64,000 nucleotides of DNA from Sphingobacterium cellulitidis (GCA_002245855.1 NOUX01000002.1:248001-312000); one strand, 5' to 3'. Shown: positions 16,927 through 28,414, counted from the stretch's first letter. Made by a program: numbers and translations. Notes: generated from the letters alone by a model not told the origin.

Positions 16927-19900
16927 TTAGTTATGCTTCACTTCCATTTCGTCAACATAATGTTCATTCGGAACATAATCAGCTTCCATCATTGTTGCAT
17001 AATCTGTTTTTTCTTTCTTACCCCAGCGGCGACCGAATCCATCGAAGATGGAATATACTACCGGTACAACTACTAAGGTTAATAATAAGGATGACAATAA
17101 TCCTCCGATAATTACGATTGCCAAACCTCTATTAGTATCAGCACCATCACCCGTTGCTAAGGCAATTGGAATCATACCGAATACCATCGCAATGGTTGTC
17201 ATTAAGATCGGACGAAGACGAGCGTGGTTGGCAGCAACCAAAGCGTCATGCGTACTATCACCGTGTTCTTTTCTATGGTTAGCAAAGTCAACCAGTAAGA
17301 TCGCATTCTTCGCAACCAAACCAATCAACATGATAATACCCAAGATGGTAAAGATGTTCAATGTTTGGTTTGTCAATGCCAATAGTAACAAGGCTCCGAT
17401 AAAGGATAGTGGAATTGAGAACAAGACCACAAATGGAGTCGAGAAACTATCATATAAAGCAACCATAACTAGGTACACCAATAAGATTGAAGCGATAAGG
17501 GCAACTCCCAAAGTTCCGAAACCTTCAGTTTGACTTTCCATGTTACCACCCCACACATATACAACCCCTGGCTTACGTTCTAATTTAGAGAATCCTTCTT
17601 CCCATTCAGCAGCAACAGTACCCATTGGGCGACCTACTACCGAACCTTGGACAGAAACTGCAGGAGATTTATCACGACGTTCCAATAAGGTTGGTCCTGA
17701 TCCATATCCTACGGTTGCAAATTGATCCAATGAAATCGTAGCACCTTGATTATTGATAAACTTCAAGTTTCTAACATCATTGATATTTGCTCTTCCGCTC
17801 TCTGCGAAACGAATATTGATATCATACTCGTTATCACCAGCACGGAATTTATTATCTGTATTTCCGGAGAATGCAGTTTGCATGGTCATACCCACCGTTG
17901 CTACATTCAATCCAAGGGAAGTCATCTTATCACGGTCCACTTGAACACGAATCTCTGGGTTACCATCTTCAGAAGTTAATTTTACTCCTGTAGCACCCGG
18001 GATATTACGTAAGATTTCTTCCGCTTTGATAGCGAACTCACGTGCATCTTCCAAATCTGAACCCATTACAGTCAATTTCAAAGGTGCTTGCTCCGCTCCC
18101 ATTAAACCCATATTTACAGCTGTAACTTTGGAACCGATTAATTTATTCTCTAACTCACGTTTCAAACGAGCAGAATAAACCTTCGAGCTTTCTGTATAAG
18201 TATCTTTTAAGATCACGTGAATCTCAGACTTATAGCGTGAACCTGCGGTAGACATTACCCCATCTGAGGATTGACCTACCGTGGTAATGATGCTTTCCAC
18301 TTCTGGTTTAGACTCAATAATCGATTCTGCTTTTTGTGTCAAGAAGTTGGTTTTCTCTAAGGAAGCATCTTTCTCCAATTCTAACTGGATCATGAACTCA
18401 CCTTTATCCGAAGCTGGGAAAAAGTCGGTACCGATATATCCAAGACCTACCAAAGTGAATGAGCCAAAGAACAATACCAAGGCAATAAAAAGAGTTGCCA
18501 ATTTGGTTTTCCAGTTTTTCAAACACCATTCTAGGATACCTGTAATCCAATGGGTGAAAGCTGTCAATCCTGCTTCAAAACCATGTACAATCTTACCAAT
18601 AAAGGAATTAGGGTTGATATGCTCTAATTTTCCGAAACGTGAATACAACCAAGGCACCACTGTAAAGGAAACTAATAAGGATAATAAAGTTGAAATAATT
18701 ACCGTCACACAGAACTGTGCAAGGATATTAGCCACTAAACCTGTTGACATCGCAATAGGTAAGAATACTACCACGATAACCAAGGTAATCGCCGATACGG
18801 TAAATCCAATTTCTTTTGCACCATCATAAGCTGCACGAACCTTATTCTTACCCATCTCCATATGGCGGTGGATATTTTCAATTACAACGATCGCATCATC
18901 GACCAAGATACCTACCACTAGAGAAAGACCTAACAAGGACATCAAGTTCAAGGTATAGCCCATCAATAACAGACCGATAAAGGTTGCAACCAGGGATAAT
19001 GGAATCGCAATCATGGTGATAGCCGCATTTCTCAAACTATGCAAGAAGAACAACATGATAAAACCTACCAAGGCAATCGCGATCATTAAATCGTGGATTA
19101 CGTTGTCTGCTGCATTCAAGGTATAATCCGTTGAATCGTTCGCAACTCTGATTTGGATATTATCTGTTTTATAATCTGTCTGTACCGTTTCAATCGTTTC
19201 TTTCACCAATTTGGAAACCTCTACCGCATTTGCATCCGACTGTTTGAACACCTGTAATAGAATGGTATTCTTACGATCTAAGCGTGCAATTTTCTCGATT
19301 TCCTTGATACCATCCTGAACATCTGCAACATCTCTTAAGAAGATAGTCACTCCAGTTGGGGTAGTGATTGGCAAGTTTCTCAACTCTTCAACATCCACAA
19401 CCTTACCAGCCAAACGGATGGTTGTTCTCGATTCACGAGTACTTACGTTTCCTGTAGGGAAATCTAAATTGGATTGTGCAATAACACTTTGGATCTGAGA
19501 GATTGAAACTCCATAGCCTTCTGCTTTCTCAGGGTCTACAGAAACTTGGATCTCACGCTCTTCACCACCGACCATGTCTACTTTCGCAACCCCAGAGATA
19601 CGCGCAAAGATTGGTTGTATCTTGTTGTCCAACAGGTCGTACAATTCTTTCTCCGATTGGTTGGATGTTACAGCCAAACTCATGATGGCGATATCATCCA
19701 AGGAGAACTTATTCAATGATGGAGCCTCAACGTCATCAGGGAGGTCATTTAAGACCGCATTGATTTTCCGCTGGGCATCCGTGAGCAGGAAGTTGACATC
19801 CGCTCCGTCATTCAGGGTAATCATTACAATCGAAACGTTCTCCAAAGAGGTTGATTCCAATTTCTTAATATTTTCCAAGGAGGATACGGCATCCTCTATT

Positions 19901-20097
19901 TTCTTGGTTACAGTACTTTCTACCTCGGAAGGTGAAGCACCTGGATACACTGTTTGAATGGTAATTACGTTTACCTCAAACTTTGGTATCAGCTCATAAC
20001 CCAATTGGGTGTATGAGAATATCCCGCCTAAAGTCAATAGTATAAACAATACTATGATCAGACTCGGACGTTTTATCGATATTTCAGTAATCTTCAT
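16927..20097 (-). CDS. Efflux RND transporter permease (AcrB family)
   Basis: A 1056-residue inner-membrane pump of normal RND length with 12 membrane helices and two large periplasmic loops. The N-terminus ITEISIKRPSLIIVLFILL is typical. Helix 4 has the proton-relay pair in GLSLVVGILVDDAIVVIENIHRHME, and a Lys is present in helix 10 (LIGLVAKNAILLVDF). The first periplasmic domain begins LGYELIPKFEVNVITIQTVYPGASPSEVE. It exports amphiphilic drugs or lipids through the TolC partner. It is the last of four co-oriented genes (TetR-TolC-MFP-RND). Confidence 0.95.
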   Translation of the reverse strand: MKITEISIKRPSLIIVLFILLTLGGIFSYTQLGYELIPKFEVNVITIQTVYPGASPSEVESTVTKKIEDAVSSLENIKKLESTSLENVSIVMITLNDGADVNFLLTDAQRKINAVLNDLPDDVEAPSLNKFSLDDIAIMSLAVTSNQSEKELYDLLDNKIQPIFARISGVAKVDMVGGEEREIQVSVDPEKAEGYGVSISQIQSVIAQSNLDFPTGNVSTRESRTTIRLAGKVVDVEELRNLPITTPTGVTIFLRDVADVQDGIKEIEKIARLDRKNTILLQVFKQSDANAVEVSKLVKETIETVQTDYKTDNIQIRVANDSTDYTLNAADNVIHDLMIAIALVGFIMLFFLHSLRNAAITMIAIPLSLVATFIGLLLMGYTLNLMSLLGLSLVVGILVDDAIVVIENIHRHMEMGKNKVRAAYDGAKEIGFTVSAITLVIVVVFLPIAMSTGLVANILAQFCVTVIISTLLSLLVSFTVVPWLYSRFGKLEHINPNSFIGKIVHGFEAGLTAFTHWITGILEWCLKNWKTKLATLFIALVLFFGSFTLVGLGYIGTDFFPASDKGEFMIQLELEKDASLEKTNFLTQKAESIIESKPEVESIITTVGQSSDGVMSTAGSRYKSEIHVILKDTYTESSKVYSARLKRELENKLIGSKVTAVNMGLMGAEQAPLKLTVMGSDLEDAREFAIKAEEILRNIPGATGVKLTSEDGNPEIRVQVDRDKMTSLGLNVATVGMTMQTAFSGNTDNKFRAGDNEYDINIRFAESGRANINDVRNLKFINNQGATISLDQFATVGYGSGPTLLERRDKSPAVSVQGSVVGRPMGTVAAEWEEGFSKLERKPGVVYVWGGNMESQTEGFGTLGVALIASILLVYLVMVALYDSFSTPFVVLFSIPLSFIGALLLLALTNQTLNIFTILGIIMLIGLVAKNAILLVDFANHRKEHGDSTHDALVAANHARLRPILMTTIAMVFGMIPIALATGDGADTNRGLAIVIIGGLLSSLLLTLVVVPVVYSIFDGFGRRWGKKEKTDYATMMEADYVPNEHYVDEMEVKHN

Positions 20098-20122
20098 TTT
20101 ATGAGTTCGTTCTTAGCACAAA

Positions 20123-21181
20123 TTATTTAATAACTTCAACAGGTGAATTGTTGTACAAGTTGATTTGACCAGAGATAATTACTTGGTCGCCAGCTTGCAA
20201 ACCACTAAGAACCTCAATATTATCACCAAAACTTCTACCCGCTACCACTGTTGATTCTACAGCTTTTCCGTTTTTCAATACAAATACTTTGTTATCAGAA
20301 ATACTACCTACGAAAGCTGTTCTAGGAACAACCAATACGCTTGAACTACCGCTAGCACCAAATACAGCAGTACCGTACATACCAGCACGCAATTCGTTGT
20401 TCGGGTTGTTCGCAATCTCGATCTCTACAGGGAAGTTCAAGCTTCCGTCTGATTTAGGAGCGATGAAAGTAATTTTTCCTGAAAATTCTTTATCCGCATA
20501 AACACTCACTCTTACTTGAACAGCTTGTCCTACGCGTAATGTTGCGACGTTCTTTTCGTCCACATTAACTCTTAATTTTAAAGTGCTTACATTGACGATA
20601 TCAAATGCTGGTGTACCTGGGCTAACATAAGCACCTGGTTCAATTTTACGGGAATTTACAATTCCAGAAACTGATGTTTTAATAGTAACATCACCTGCGT
20701 TTAATTTTGCGCTTTTCAAGTTGTTTTTTGAACTTTCAAATTGAAGGCGTGCTTGATCAACTTGTTGTTGAGTAACACCTCCTGTTGAAAGTGCATTTTC
20801 AAAACGCATAAGATTGGCTTGCGCATTATCGTAAGCTGCTTGAGCATTCGCAACATTGACATTCAATTTATCGCCTTCAACGATTGCTAATGTCTGACCT
20901 GCTGATACTCTAGAACCTTCATCAACCATCACACGAACTACACGACCACCAGTTTCAGCAGCTACCGTTACTTCTTGTTTTGGCATAAAAGTCCCATTCG
21001 CTAAGTATTCTAAGCTCATATTGCTATTCTCAGCTGTGTCGATACGCACTGCTACTGCCGCATTTTTCTCAGCTACCGCAGCCGTATCTGCATCATTCTT
21101 TGCTTTGTTCTTTTGAAGGATAAGGTATATACCTGCTCCTGCAGCAATGATAACAATTAGGGTAATTAATGTACGTTTCAT
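20123..21181 (-). CDS. Efflux RND periplasmic adaptor (MFP/HlyD family)
   Basis: The 352-residue product has an N-terminal membrane anchor (LITLIVIIAAGAGIYLIL). The lipoyl halves are GGRVVRVMVDEGSRVSAGQTLAIVEGD (about residues 79-105) and IKTSVSGIVNSRKIEPGAYVSPG, around a short alpha-hairpin (AQAAYDNAQANLMRFENAL). The beta-barrel domain includes LRAGMYGTAVFG. It links the RND pump to the TolC-like channel. It lies 14 bases after the TolC stop and 25 bases before the pump start, so it belongs to one operon. Confidence 0.95.
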   Translation of the reverse strand: MKRTLITLIVIIAAGAGIYLILQKNKAKNDADTAAVAEKNAAVAVRIDTAENSNMSLEYLANGTFMPKQEVTVAAETGGRVVRVMVDEGSRVSAGQTLAIVEGDKLNVNVANAQAAYDNAQANLMRFENALSTGGVTQQQVDQARLQFESSKNNLKSAKLNAGDVTIKTSVSGIVNSRKIEPGAYVSPGTPAFDIVNVSTLKLRVNVDEKNVATLRVGQAVQVRVSVYADKEFSGKITFIAPKSDGSLNFPVEIEIANNPNNELRAGMYGTAVFGASGSSSVLVVPRTAFVGSISDNKVFVLKNGKAVESTVVAGRSFGDNIEVLSGLQAGDQVIISGQINLYNNSPVEVIK

Positions 21182-21195
21182 TATGTGTGGTTATA

Positions 21196-22533
21196 TTATT
21201 CGTTTACTAATGTTTTTAATTTTCCATTTGCTTTGATCACTTGGATCTCTGCAACTTTATAATTTAATAATGAGGTATTCAAGTTGTTTTGAGCATCTGC
21301 ATACGCATTCTCAGAATCCAACAATTCTGTTAAAGTCGCTAGCCCATTTCTATAGTTGTTTTGGGTGTTTTCCATAACTTCCTTCGCCATTTCTACGTTA
21401 CGACGGTTGTTATCTACTGTCAACAAGCTATTTTTAATTTGAGCTTTAGCGTTTTCAGCTGCTAGGTTCAATCCAAGTTTGTTGTCCTCCAAATCTACCT
21501 TAGCTTTCAAAATATCAACATTTGCTTGGTTGATCTTTGCTTTCGTAGATCCTCCATTAAAGATTGGAATAGAAAGGTTTAAGCCAATTGCTGAGTATGG
21601 CGCAAAACTAGCTGAATTATTGAAAATTGGGAACTGCTGTCCAAAGCCCAAATAACCTAAGTTACCGGTCAATGACAAGCTTGGATAATAAGCAGCAACC
21701 ATTGATTTCTTATTCAGTTCTAGTAATTCGATTTGCTTTTCAACCAATTTTACTTCAGTACGATTATCGACATTGAATTCTTCACTGATAAACTCACCAT
21801 TGATATCAAAGGTCTCTTTTGGAAGAACGATATCATCCGTGATCTTCATCCCTATCGCGAACTTCAATGCATTTTCTCTTAGCTCCTGAGCATTTACAAT
21901 CTGCTGCTTTTGTGCTAATAAATTGTTGATAGCAACTTCGGTACGATCTAGGTCAATTTTTCTCATCAAACCTGCATCAACCATACCTTTCAAAACATCT
22001 CTGGTTTTGTTGGTGTTTTCCAAGTTGTTATTAATCGTATTCAACTGCATATCTGATTGATAAACTTCATAGTATGCATTGGCAACTCTCTCGATCAATT
22101 GTTCATCACTCAACTCAGCGTTGATCAGATAAAAATCACGAGTAGATCTTGCCGCTTTTAAACCAGTAAATAAAGATTGATTAAAAAGCTGTTGACTCAC
22201 TTGCACCACTGCGTTTGCTTGCCAAGGTTGTCCGAATGCCACCATGATTGTTTCACCCGGTCTCCCCATCAAAGCCCCATCCAATGCGCTTTTTTGAATT
22301 AGTGCATTGTAGGTCAATGATGCTGAACCATTAACCTGAGGAAGAGCTCCTGCCCTAACCTCATCAATTAAATACTCAGAATTTTCTATTTCAAGCTTTG
22401 CCTTCTTGGCTTCCGCTTTATTTTGCAATGCAAATTTTACCGCTTCCTGCAAGGTCAAGGTTTCTTGTGCATGTAACAATGAACCCGATAACATCCCTGC
22501 TATCATTAGGGCCATAAGTTTAGTTCTATTCAT
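21196..22533 (-). CDS. TolC family outer-membrane channel
   Basis: The 445-residue product has a signal peptide (LMALMIAGMLSGSLLHAQ) and two internally related halves of long coiled coils, each an outer-membrane efflux protein repeat. Examples are LTLQEAVKFALQNKAEAKKAKLEIENSEY at the N-terminus and NRRNVEMAKEVMENTQNNYRNGLATLTELLDSENAY near the C-terminus. Trimers form the exit duct of the RND pump. The gene starts only one base after the TetR stop, so translation is probably coupled. Confidence 0.93.
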   Translation of the reverse strand: MNRTKLMALMIAGMLSGSLLHAQETLTLQEAVKFALQNKAEAKKAKLEIENSEYLIDEVRAGALPQVNGSASLTYNALIQKSALDGALMGRPGETIMVAFGQPWQANAVVQVSQQLFNQSLFTGLKAARSTRDFYLINAELSDEQLIERVANAYYEVYQSDMQLNTINNNLENTNKTRDVLKGMVDAGLMRKIDLDRTEVAINNLLAQKQQIVNAQELRENALKFAIGMKITDDIVLPKETFDINGEFISEEFNVDNRTEVKLVEKQIELLELNKKSMVAAYYPSLSLTGNLGYLGFGQQFPIFNNSASFAPYSAIGLNLSIPIFNGGSTKAKINQANVDILKAKVDLEDNKLGLNLAAENAKAQIKNSLLTVDNNRRNVEMAKEVMENTQNNYRNGLATLTELLDSENAYADAQNNLNTSLLNYKVAEIQVIKANGKLKTLVNE

Positions 22534-22534
22534 T

Positions 22535-23140
22535 CTATTTATTACTAGCTATACGTGCTTCGAAAATTAATTTAAGTGCTCTTTTTTGACTTTCAACTAT
22601 CTTATCTACGTTCGATTCATTTGGAATTTCAGTAATGACATCCGAAATAGTATGAATGATGCCAAGACCTTTTTGAATTTCAACCAGAGTCTGTGCACAG
22701 CCTTCAATATCATCCATGATCAATTCACCACTATCCAATGATTTTTGGAATAATTTTTTAATCAAGGTGACCTCACGCTGTTGAAACTCTTCCATAACCT
22801 CATTTAGATCCAGACCTTTAATCCAATCTAAATTTTCGCAGATATGTAAAACATAATATTTACGTGTATAAGTAGCTCTATAATCCAGCACATCCATCAT
22901 CGTCTTCATTAAATCTCCAGAATACGATTCTACGATATCTTTCTCCCCTGCATACACGTCATTTGCAATCTTTATTAATACATCTAGAATAAGAGTTGAC
23001 TTATCCGGATAGTAGTAATATAGATTTGCTTTAGTAATTCGCATATCATCGGCGATCTCATTCATTGTGGTTTTATGAAAACCAAAATGAGAGAAGCGTT
23101 TTAGCGCTGCATCAATGATTTGATCCTTACGATTCTCCAT
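22535..23140 (-). CDS. TetR/AcrR family regulator of the efflux operon
   Basis: The 201-residue product has an N-terminal TetR DNA-binding domain: IIDAALKRFSHFGFHKTTMNEIADDMRITKANLYYYYPDKSTLI (residues 8-52) with the helix-turn-helix around IADDMRITKANLYYYY. The C-terminal 140 residues form an unrelated helical ligand-binding domain. As first gene of TetR-TolC-MFP-RND it probably represses its own operon. Imperfect palindromes upstream, AGTGATGATTAACACT (23229-23244) and CTTTTAACAAAAG (about 23246-23258), are possible operators. Confidence 0.92.
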   Translation of the reverse strand: MENRKDQIIDAALKRFSHFGFHKTTMNEIADDMRITKANLYYYYPDKSTLILDVLIKIANDVYAGEKDIVESYSGDLMKTMMDVLDYRATYTRKYYVLHICENLDWIKGLDLNEVMEEFQQREVTLIKKLFQKSLDSGELIMDDIEGCAQTLVEIQKGLGIIHTISDVITEIPNESNVDKIVESQKRALKLIFEARIASNK

Positions 23141-23181
23141 TTTTATACCTTTTTTATTTTTGACTTTTTCTAAAAATTGTT

Positions 23182-23189
23182 CAAAAGTA
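23182..23189 (-). promoter_or_regulatory. -7 promoter box for the efflux operon
   Basis: Minus-strand TACTTTTG matches TAnnTTTG and lies about 40 bases before the TetR ATG. The palindromes proposed as TetR operators are just upstream of it. Confidence 0.5.
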
Positions 23190-23293
23190 TAAAATAGAAA
23201 ATAAATAATATCATCCCTTTGTCAAAAAAGTGATGATTAACACTCTTTTAACAAAAGGATAACGTTTAGACAATATTTTAAGAAAGTTGTTTT

Positions 23294-23956
23294 TTAGTCT
23301 TGACTAAAGATTTTGTGGAATTTCTTTTTATCGAATGAATATAGTTTTGCAGCACGATAAGATACTCCTTTTTGAAATTCATTCAATTCCTTGAGATAGC
23401 CAAGATTATTGATTTTTTTTCTAAAGTTTCTTTTATCTAATTGCTTATTGAGAAGAGCCTCATAAACTTGTTGCAATTGGGTTAGTGTAAATTTGGCTGG
23501 TAATAATTCGTATGGAGTGGTCGAGTAGCTGACAGTTTTCTTCAAACGGTCCAAACTTAACTCAATGATTTCCTTGTGGTCGAAGGCTAAGTCGGGAAGT
23601 TCTGTTACAGGAAACCATTTCAATTGCCTCATATAGGTACTACCAGAACTAATTTTATTTTTGACCTCTTCCATTTGAACCAAAGCCATATAAGCGACGG
23701 TCAAGATCCTTCCTTCGGGATGTCGTTTGACGCCTGCGAAAGCCGCCAACTGATCCATATAGATATCCTTCAGTCCGGTCATTTCGAATAAGATACGAGC
23801 CACAGCATCGGCCATTTCTTCGTATTTATTCACAAAATAGCCCGGAAGAGCCCACCAGTCCTTGTAAGGGTATTCATTTCGTTCAGCCAACAAAACTTTC
23901 AACTGTCCCTCATCAAATGTCAGAATGACACAATCTATAGTAAAATATGTTTGCAA
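23294..23956 (-). CDS. NrtR-like regulator: degenerate Nudix domain + winged helix
   Basis: The 220-residue product starts at TTG 23956; an in-frame stop two codons upstream leaves no ATG option near the conserved start. Residues 1-140 are a Nudix fold (YFTIDCVILTFDEGQLKVLLAERNEYP ... WWALPGYFV). The Nudix box region ends RILFEMTGL where active enzymes have REUxEExGU, so key catalytic Glu residues are replaced. Residues 150-215 form a winged helix (ELLPAKFTLTQLQQVYEALL ... FRKKINNLGYLKEL). This is the architecture of NrtR regulators, including the Bacteroides arabinose regulator AraR. It diverges from pfkA and probably senses a sugar-derived or nucleotide ligand. Confidence 0.87.
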   Translation of the reverse strand: MQTYFTIDCVILTFDEGQLKVLLAERNEYPYKDWWALPGYFVNKYEEMADAVARILFEMTGLKDIYMDQLAAFAGVKRHPEGRILTVAYMALVQMEEVKNKISSGSTYMRQLKWFPVTELPDLAFDHKEIIELSLDRLKKTVSYSTTPYELLPAKFTLTQLQQVYEALLNKQLDKRNFRKKINNLGYLKELNEFQKGVSYRAAKLYSFDKKKFHKIFSQD

Positions 23957-24046
23957 AATCTAAATTTATTAATATTGATCAATTGTTTCCTGAAAACCTC
24001 AACAATAATAACAATTACACAAACAAATTACCAAAAAAATTTAATA

Positions 24047-24061
24047 GTGTAAGAAATACAC
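24047..24061. promoter_or_regulatory. Palindromic operator candidate between nrtR-like gene and pfkA
   Basis: A perfect 5-base inverted repeat with a 5-base spacer, GTGTA-agaaa-TACAC, sits just upstream of the weak -7 box TATATTCG (24064-24071) and 37 bases before the pfkA ATG. Its position fits repression of pfkA by the divergent Nudix regulator. Confidence 0.45.
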
Positions 24062-24097
24062 ATTATATTCGTATTTCTAAAAAATAAGAAAGACCTA

Positions 24098-25081
24098 ATG
24101 AACAATATACGAAGGATTGGCGTTTATACATCAGGGGGCGATGCCCCAGGCATGAATGCTGCCATTCGCGCAGTAGTTCGAACAGCGCTATTTAACGACC
24201 TAAAAGTAACTGGTATTTTTAGGGGATATGAAGGAATGATCGAGGGGGATTTTACTGAAATGGTGAGTCGTTCCGTAAGTTCGATTCTTCAAAAAGGAGG
24301 AACCGTATTAAAATCAGCGCGTTGTCCGGAATTCAGAACTCCTGAAGGCCGCAAAAAAGCGTACGAAAATATTAGAAAAGCAGGAATTGATGCTTTAGTT
24401 GCGATTGGTGGTGATGGTACATTTACTGGTGCCGAAGTATTCTCACAAGAATACGATATCCCTGTCATGTGTATCCCAGGAACTATTGACAATGACCTTT
24501 ACGGAACGGATTATACACTAGGATTTGATACCGCAAATAATACTGTTATTGATGCCATTGATAAAATCAAAGACACTGCGGCATCACATAACCGTTTATT
24601 TTTCGTTGAAGTAATGGGGCGTGACTCAGGTTGTATCGCATTGAATGCAGGTGTAGCGGGAGGTGCTGAAGCCATCATGTTGCCTGAAAAAGAAACGGCA
24701 ATCGATGAATTGATCGAGATGTTGGAGGTTGCGAAAGACCGTAATAAAACATCCATGATCGTGATTATTGCTGAAGGCGATAAAAACGGTGGAGCCTATA
24801 ATGTTGCAAAACGTGTCGAAGAAAAATTTGATTTTTATGACACAAAAGTTAGTATATTAGGACATTTACAACGTGGAGGATCCCCAAGTAGTTTTGATAG
24901 AGTACTTGCCACCCGAATGGGATACTTCGCAGTCAACGAACTAATAAAAGGCAATAGAAGCGCAACGGTAGGAATCCGTGGCAGTAAAATGGTTAGTACA
25001 ACGCTGGAAGAGGCTTTGCGTGGCAAAGAATTCAAACTGGACGAAGAATTAATAACTATTGCTGAAGTAATGAACATATAA
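24098..25081 (+). CDS. pfkA: ATP-dependent 6-phosphofructokinase
   Basis: A 327-residue PFK of bacterial length. ATP site: TSGGDAPGMNAAIRAVVR (residues 12-29) and IGGDGTFTGA (about residue 105). Catalytic loop: IPGTIDNDLYGTDYTLGF (about residues 127-144) with the catalytic Asp of TIDND. Gly after GGD and Gly in PGTIDND are the ATP-type residues; PPi-dependent enzymes have Asp and Lys at these places. VMGRDSGCIAL and GHLQRGGSPSSFDR bind fructose 6-phosphate. It is the first gene of a pfkA-kinase-like-gap operon with 4-5 base spacers. Confidence 0.97.
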   Translation: MNNIRRIGVYTSGGDAPGMNAAIRAVVRTALFNDLKVTGIFRGYEGMIEGDFTEMVSRSVSSILQKGGTVLKSARCPEFRTPEGRKKAYENIRKAGIDALVAIGGDGTFTGAEVFSQEYDIPVMCIPGTIDNDLYGTDYTLGFDTANNTVIDAIDKIKDTAASHNRLFFVEVMGRDSGCIALNAGVAGGAEAIMLPEKETAIDELIEMLEVAKDRNKTSMIVIIAEGDKNGGAYNVAKRVEEKFDFYDTKVSILGHLQRGGSPSSFDRVLATRMGYFAVNELIKGNRSATVGIRGSKMVSTTLEEALRGKEFKLDEELITIAEVMNI

Positions 25082-25085
25082 TCTT

Positions 25086-26938
<1,853 letters not shown>

Positions 26939-26955
26939 TTGACCACTGATAATAT

Positions 26956-26992
26956 AAAAAAATGCGATGTGAAGTTCACATCGCATTTTTTT
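26956..26992. terminator. Bidirectional terminator between gap and mnmA
   Basis: A 16-base stem, 26956-26971 with 26977-26992 (core ATGCGATGTG / CACATCGCAT), is flanked by A and T tracts. It serves the converging gap and mnmA genes. Confidence 0.93.
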
Positions 26993-27012
26993 ATGGTTTA
27001 AGAATTAAAATT

Positions 27013-28113
27013 CTATTTCTCTTCTTTCATTAAGAAACCACCACCGATCAAATCATCACCTTCGTAGAAAACTGCTGATTGTCCAGGTGCAATTCCTTTG
27101 ACATTATGAACAAAATCCACCTGCATGATATCACCATGCTGTGTCAAAGTAGAAATCGCTCCTGAGTCCTTATAACGAATCTTAGTGATAGCTTCCATTG
27201 GCTCATCCAACGAAGCGTATTTCACTAAATTGATATTCTTCACAAATGCTTGGCTGCGCTCTAACTCATGCTCCTCTCCTAACACCACCGAATTTGACTC
27301 CGGAAGGATCTGAATAACGAACATAGGTTTTCCTAGGGCAATTCCTAAGCCTCTGCGTTGTCCGATTGTAAAATACGGATAACCGATATGCTGACCTACT
27401 ACGGTGCCATCAGATAAAATAAAATTACCTGGCCCTATCTCCTGATCCAACGAAGGACGTTTGTGCCTTAAGAACGAACGATAATCATTGTCAGGAACAA
27501 AACAGATCTCATAGCTCTCCGATTTGTTGGCTAATTCCTTTTGATCCATATCCAATGCCATCTGGCGGATTTCCTTTTTCGTAAAACTTCCCAATGGAAA
27601 TTGGGTTCTTGCTAAGTTTTCCTGAGAAACTCCCCACAACACATAGGACTGATCCTTATTTTCGTCTTTCCCTTTGGAAATCACATAACGACCGTTGTCA
27701 TGCATACGGATATTTGCATAGTGACCGGTTGCAATAAATTCACAATCCAATTTATCAGCACGTTTCATCAATGCTTCCCATTTAATGTGGGTATTACACA
27801 ATACACATGGATTAGGAGTTCTTCCGGCAATATATTCATCCACGAAATTGTCGATTACATAATCGCCAAATTCAGAACGAATATCAAGGATATAATGTGG
27901 GAAGCCATAGTTTACAGCCAATGTTCGAGCATCATTGATACTGTCCAAGCTACAACAACCTGTTTCCTTTGAAGAGCCGCCGGAACTAGCATAATCCCAT
28001 GTTTTCATCGTAATCCCGATGACCTCATATCCTTGTTCGTGCAGCATGACTGCAGCAACAGAGCTATCTACTCCACCGCTCATCGCCACCAAAACTCTTC
28101 CTTTTTTACTCAT
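27013..28113 (-). CDS. mnmA: tRNA 2-thiouridine(34) synthase
   Basis: The 366-residue product has the PP-loop VAMSGGVDSSVAAVML near the N-terminus for ATP pyrophosphate chemistry. The catalytic Cys pair is in TPNPCVLCNTHIKW (about residue 100) and YEICFVPDNDYRSF (about residue 203). ATGHYANI and GQRRGLGIALGKPMFV are further MnmA signatures. It thiolates U34 of Lys, Glu and Gln tRNAs. A TATCTTTG box precedes the gene on the minus strand (28138-28131). It is monocistronic and lies upstream of the tRNA-Phe pair. Confidence 0.97.
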   Translation of the reverse strand: MSKKGRVLVAMSGGVDSSVAAVMLHEQGYEVIGITMKTWDYASSGGSSKETGCCSLDSINDARTLAVNYGFPHYILDIRSEFGDYVIDNFVDEYIAGRTPNPCVLCNTHIKWEALMKRADKLDCEFIATGHYANIRMHDNGRYVISKGKDENKDQSYVLWGVSQENLARTQFPLGSFTKKEIRQMALDMDQKELANKSESYEICFVPDNDYRSFLRHKRPSLDQEIGPGNFILSDGTVVGQHIGYPYFTIGQRRGLGIALGKPMFVIQILPESNSVVLGEEHELERSQAFVKNINLVKYASLDEPMEAITKIRYKDSGAISTLTQHGDIMQVDFVHNVKGIAPGQSAVFYEGDDLIGGGFLMKEEK

Positions 28114-28130
28114 AATATTTTATTGAAGTG

Positions 28131-28138
28131 CAAAGATA
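28131..28138 (-). promoter_or_regulatory. -7 promoter box for mnmA
   Basis: Minus-strand TATCTTTG is an exact TAnnTTTG match 17 bases before the mnmA ATG. Confidence 0.6.
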
Positions 28139-28257
28139 CCGTTATTTGCCCATTCACAATGTTTATTTGATGTAATTTTATCTCAATCAAAATCAAGACT
28201 TTGAATAAATCCTCGAAAATAATTAGAGCAAAAGTTTTAGAATTCGAAAAAGGACGG

Positions 28258-28265
28258 TATATTTG
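28258..28265 (+). promoter_or_regulatory. -7 promoter box for the tRNA-Phe genes
   Basis: TATATTTG matches TAnnTTTG exactly, 33 bases before the first tRNA. GTTTTAG about 19 bases upstream is in position for the -33 element. Confidence 0.65.
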
Positions 28266-28298
28266 CATCGCAAGTTCGGTAACGGACTTACAAAAAAA

Positions 28299-28371
28299 GG
28301 TGCCATAGCTCAGTTGGTAGAGCAAAGGACTGAAAATCCTTGTGTCGCTGGTTCGAATCCAGCTGGCACCA
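28299..28371 (+). tRNA. tRNA-Phe (GAA), first copy
   Basis: A 73-base cloverleaf: acceptor GGTGCCA / TGGCACC, D arm GCTC..GAGC, anticodon arm AAGGA-CTGAAAA-TCCTT with anticodon GAA at 28332-28334, T arm GCTGG-TTCGAAT-CCAGC, and discriminator A at 28371. CCA is encoded at 28372-28374. It is probably co-transcribed with the second copy. Confidence 0.97.
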
Positions 28372-28414
28372 CCAAAATCTGACCAGTAACAGATTCAAAA
28401 CAAAATCTTGTAAA

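Noticed and set aside
17048..18829. Long plus-strand ORFs antisense to the RND pump (for example 17048-17533 and 18281-18829)
   Set aside because: They are shadows of the 1056-residue pump frame, with low-complexity translations and no domain.
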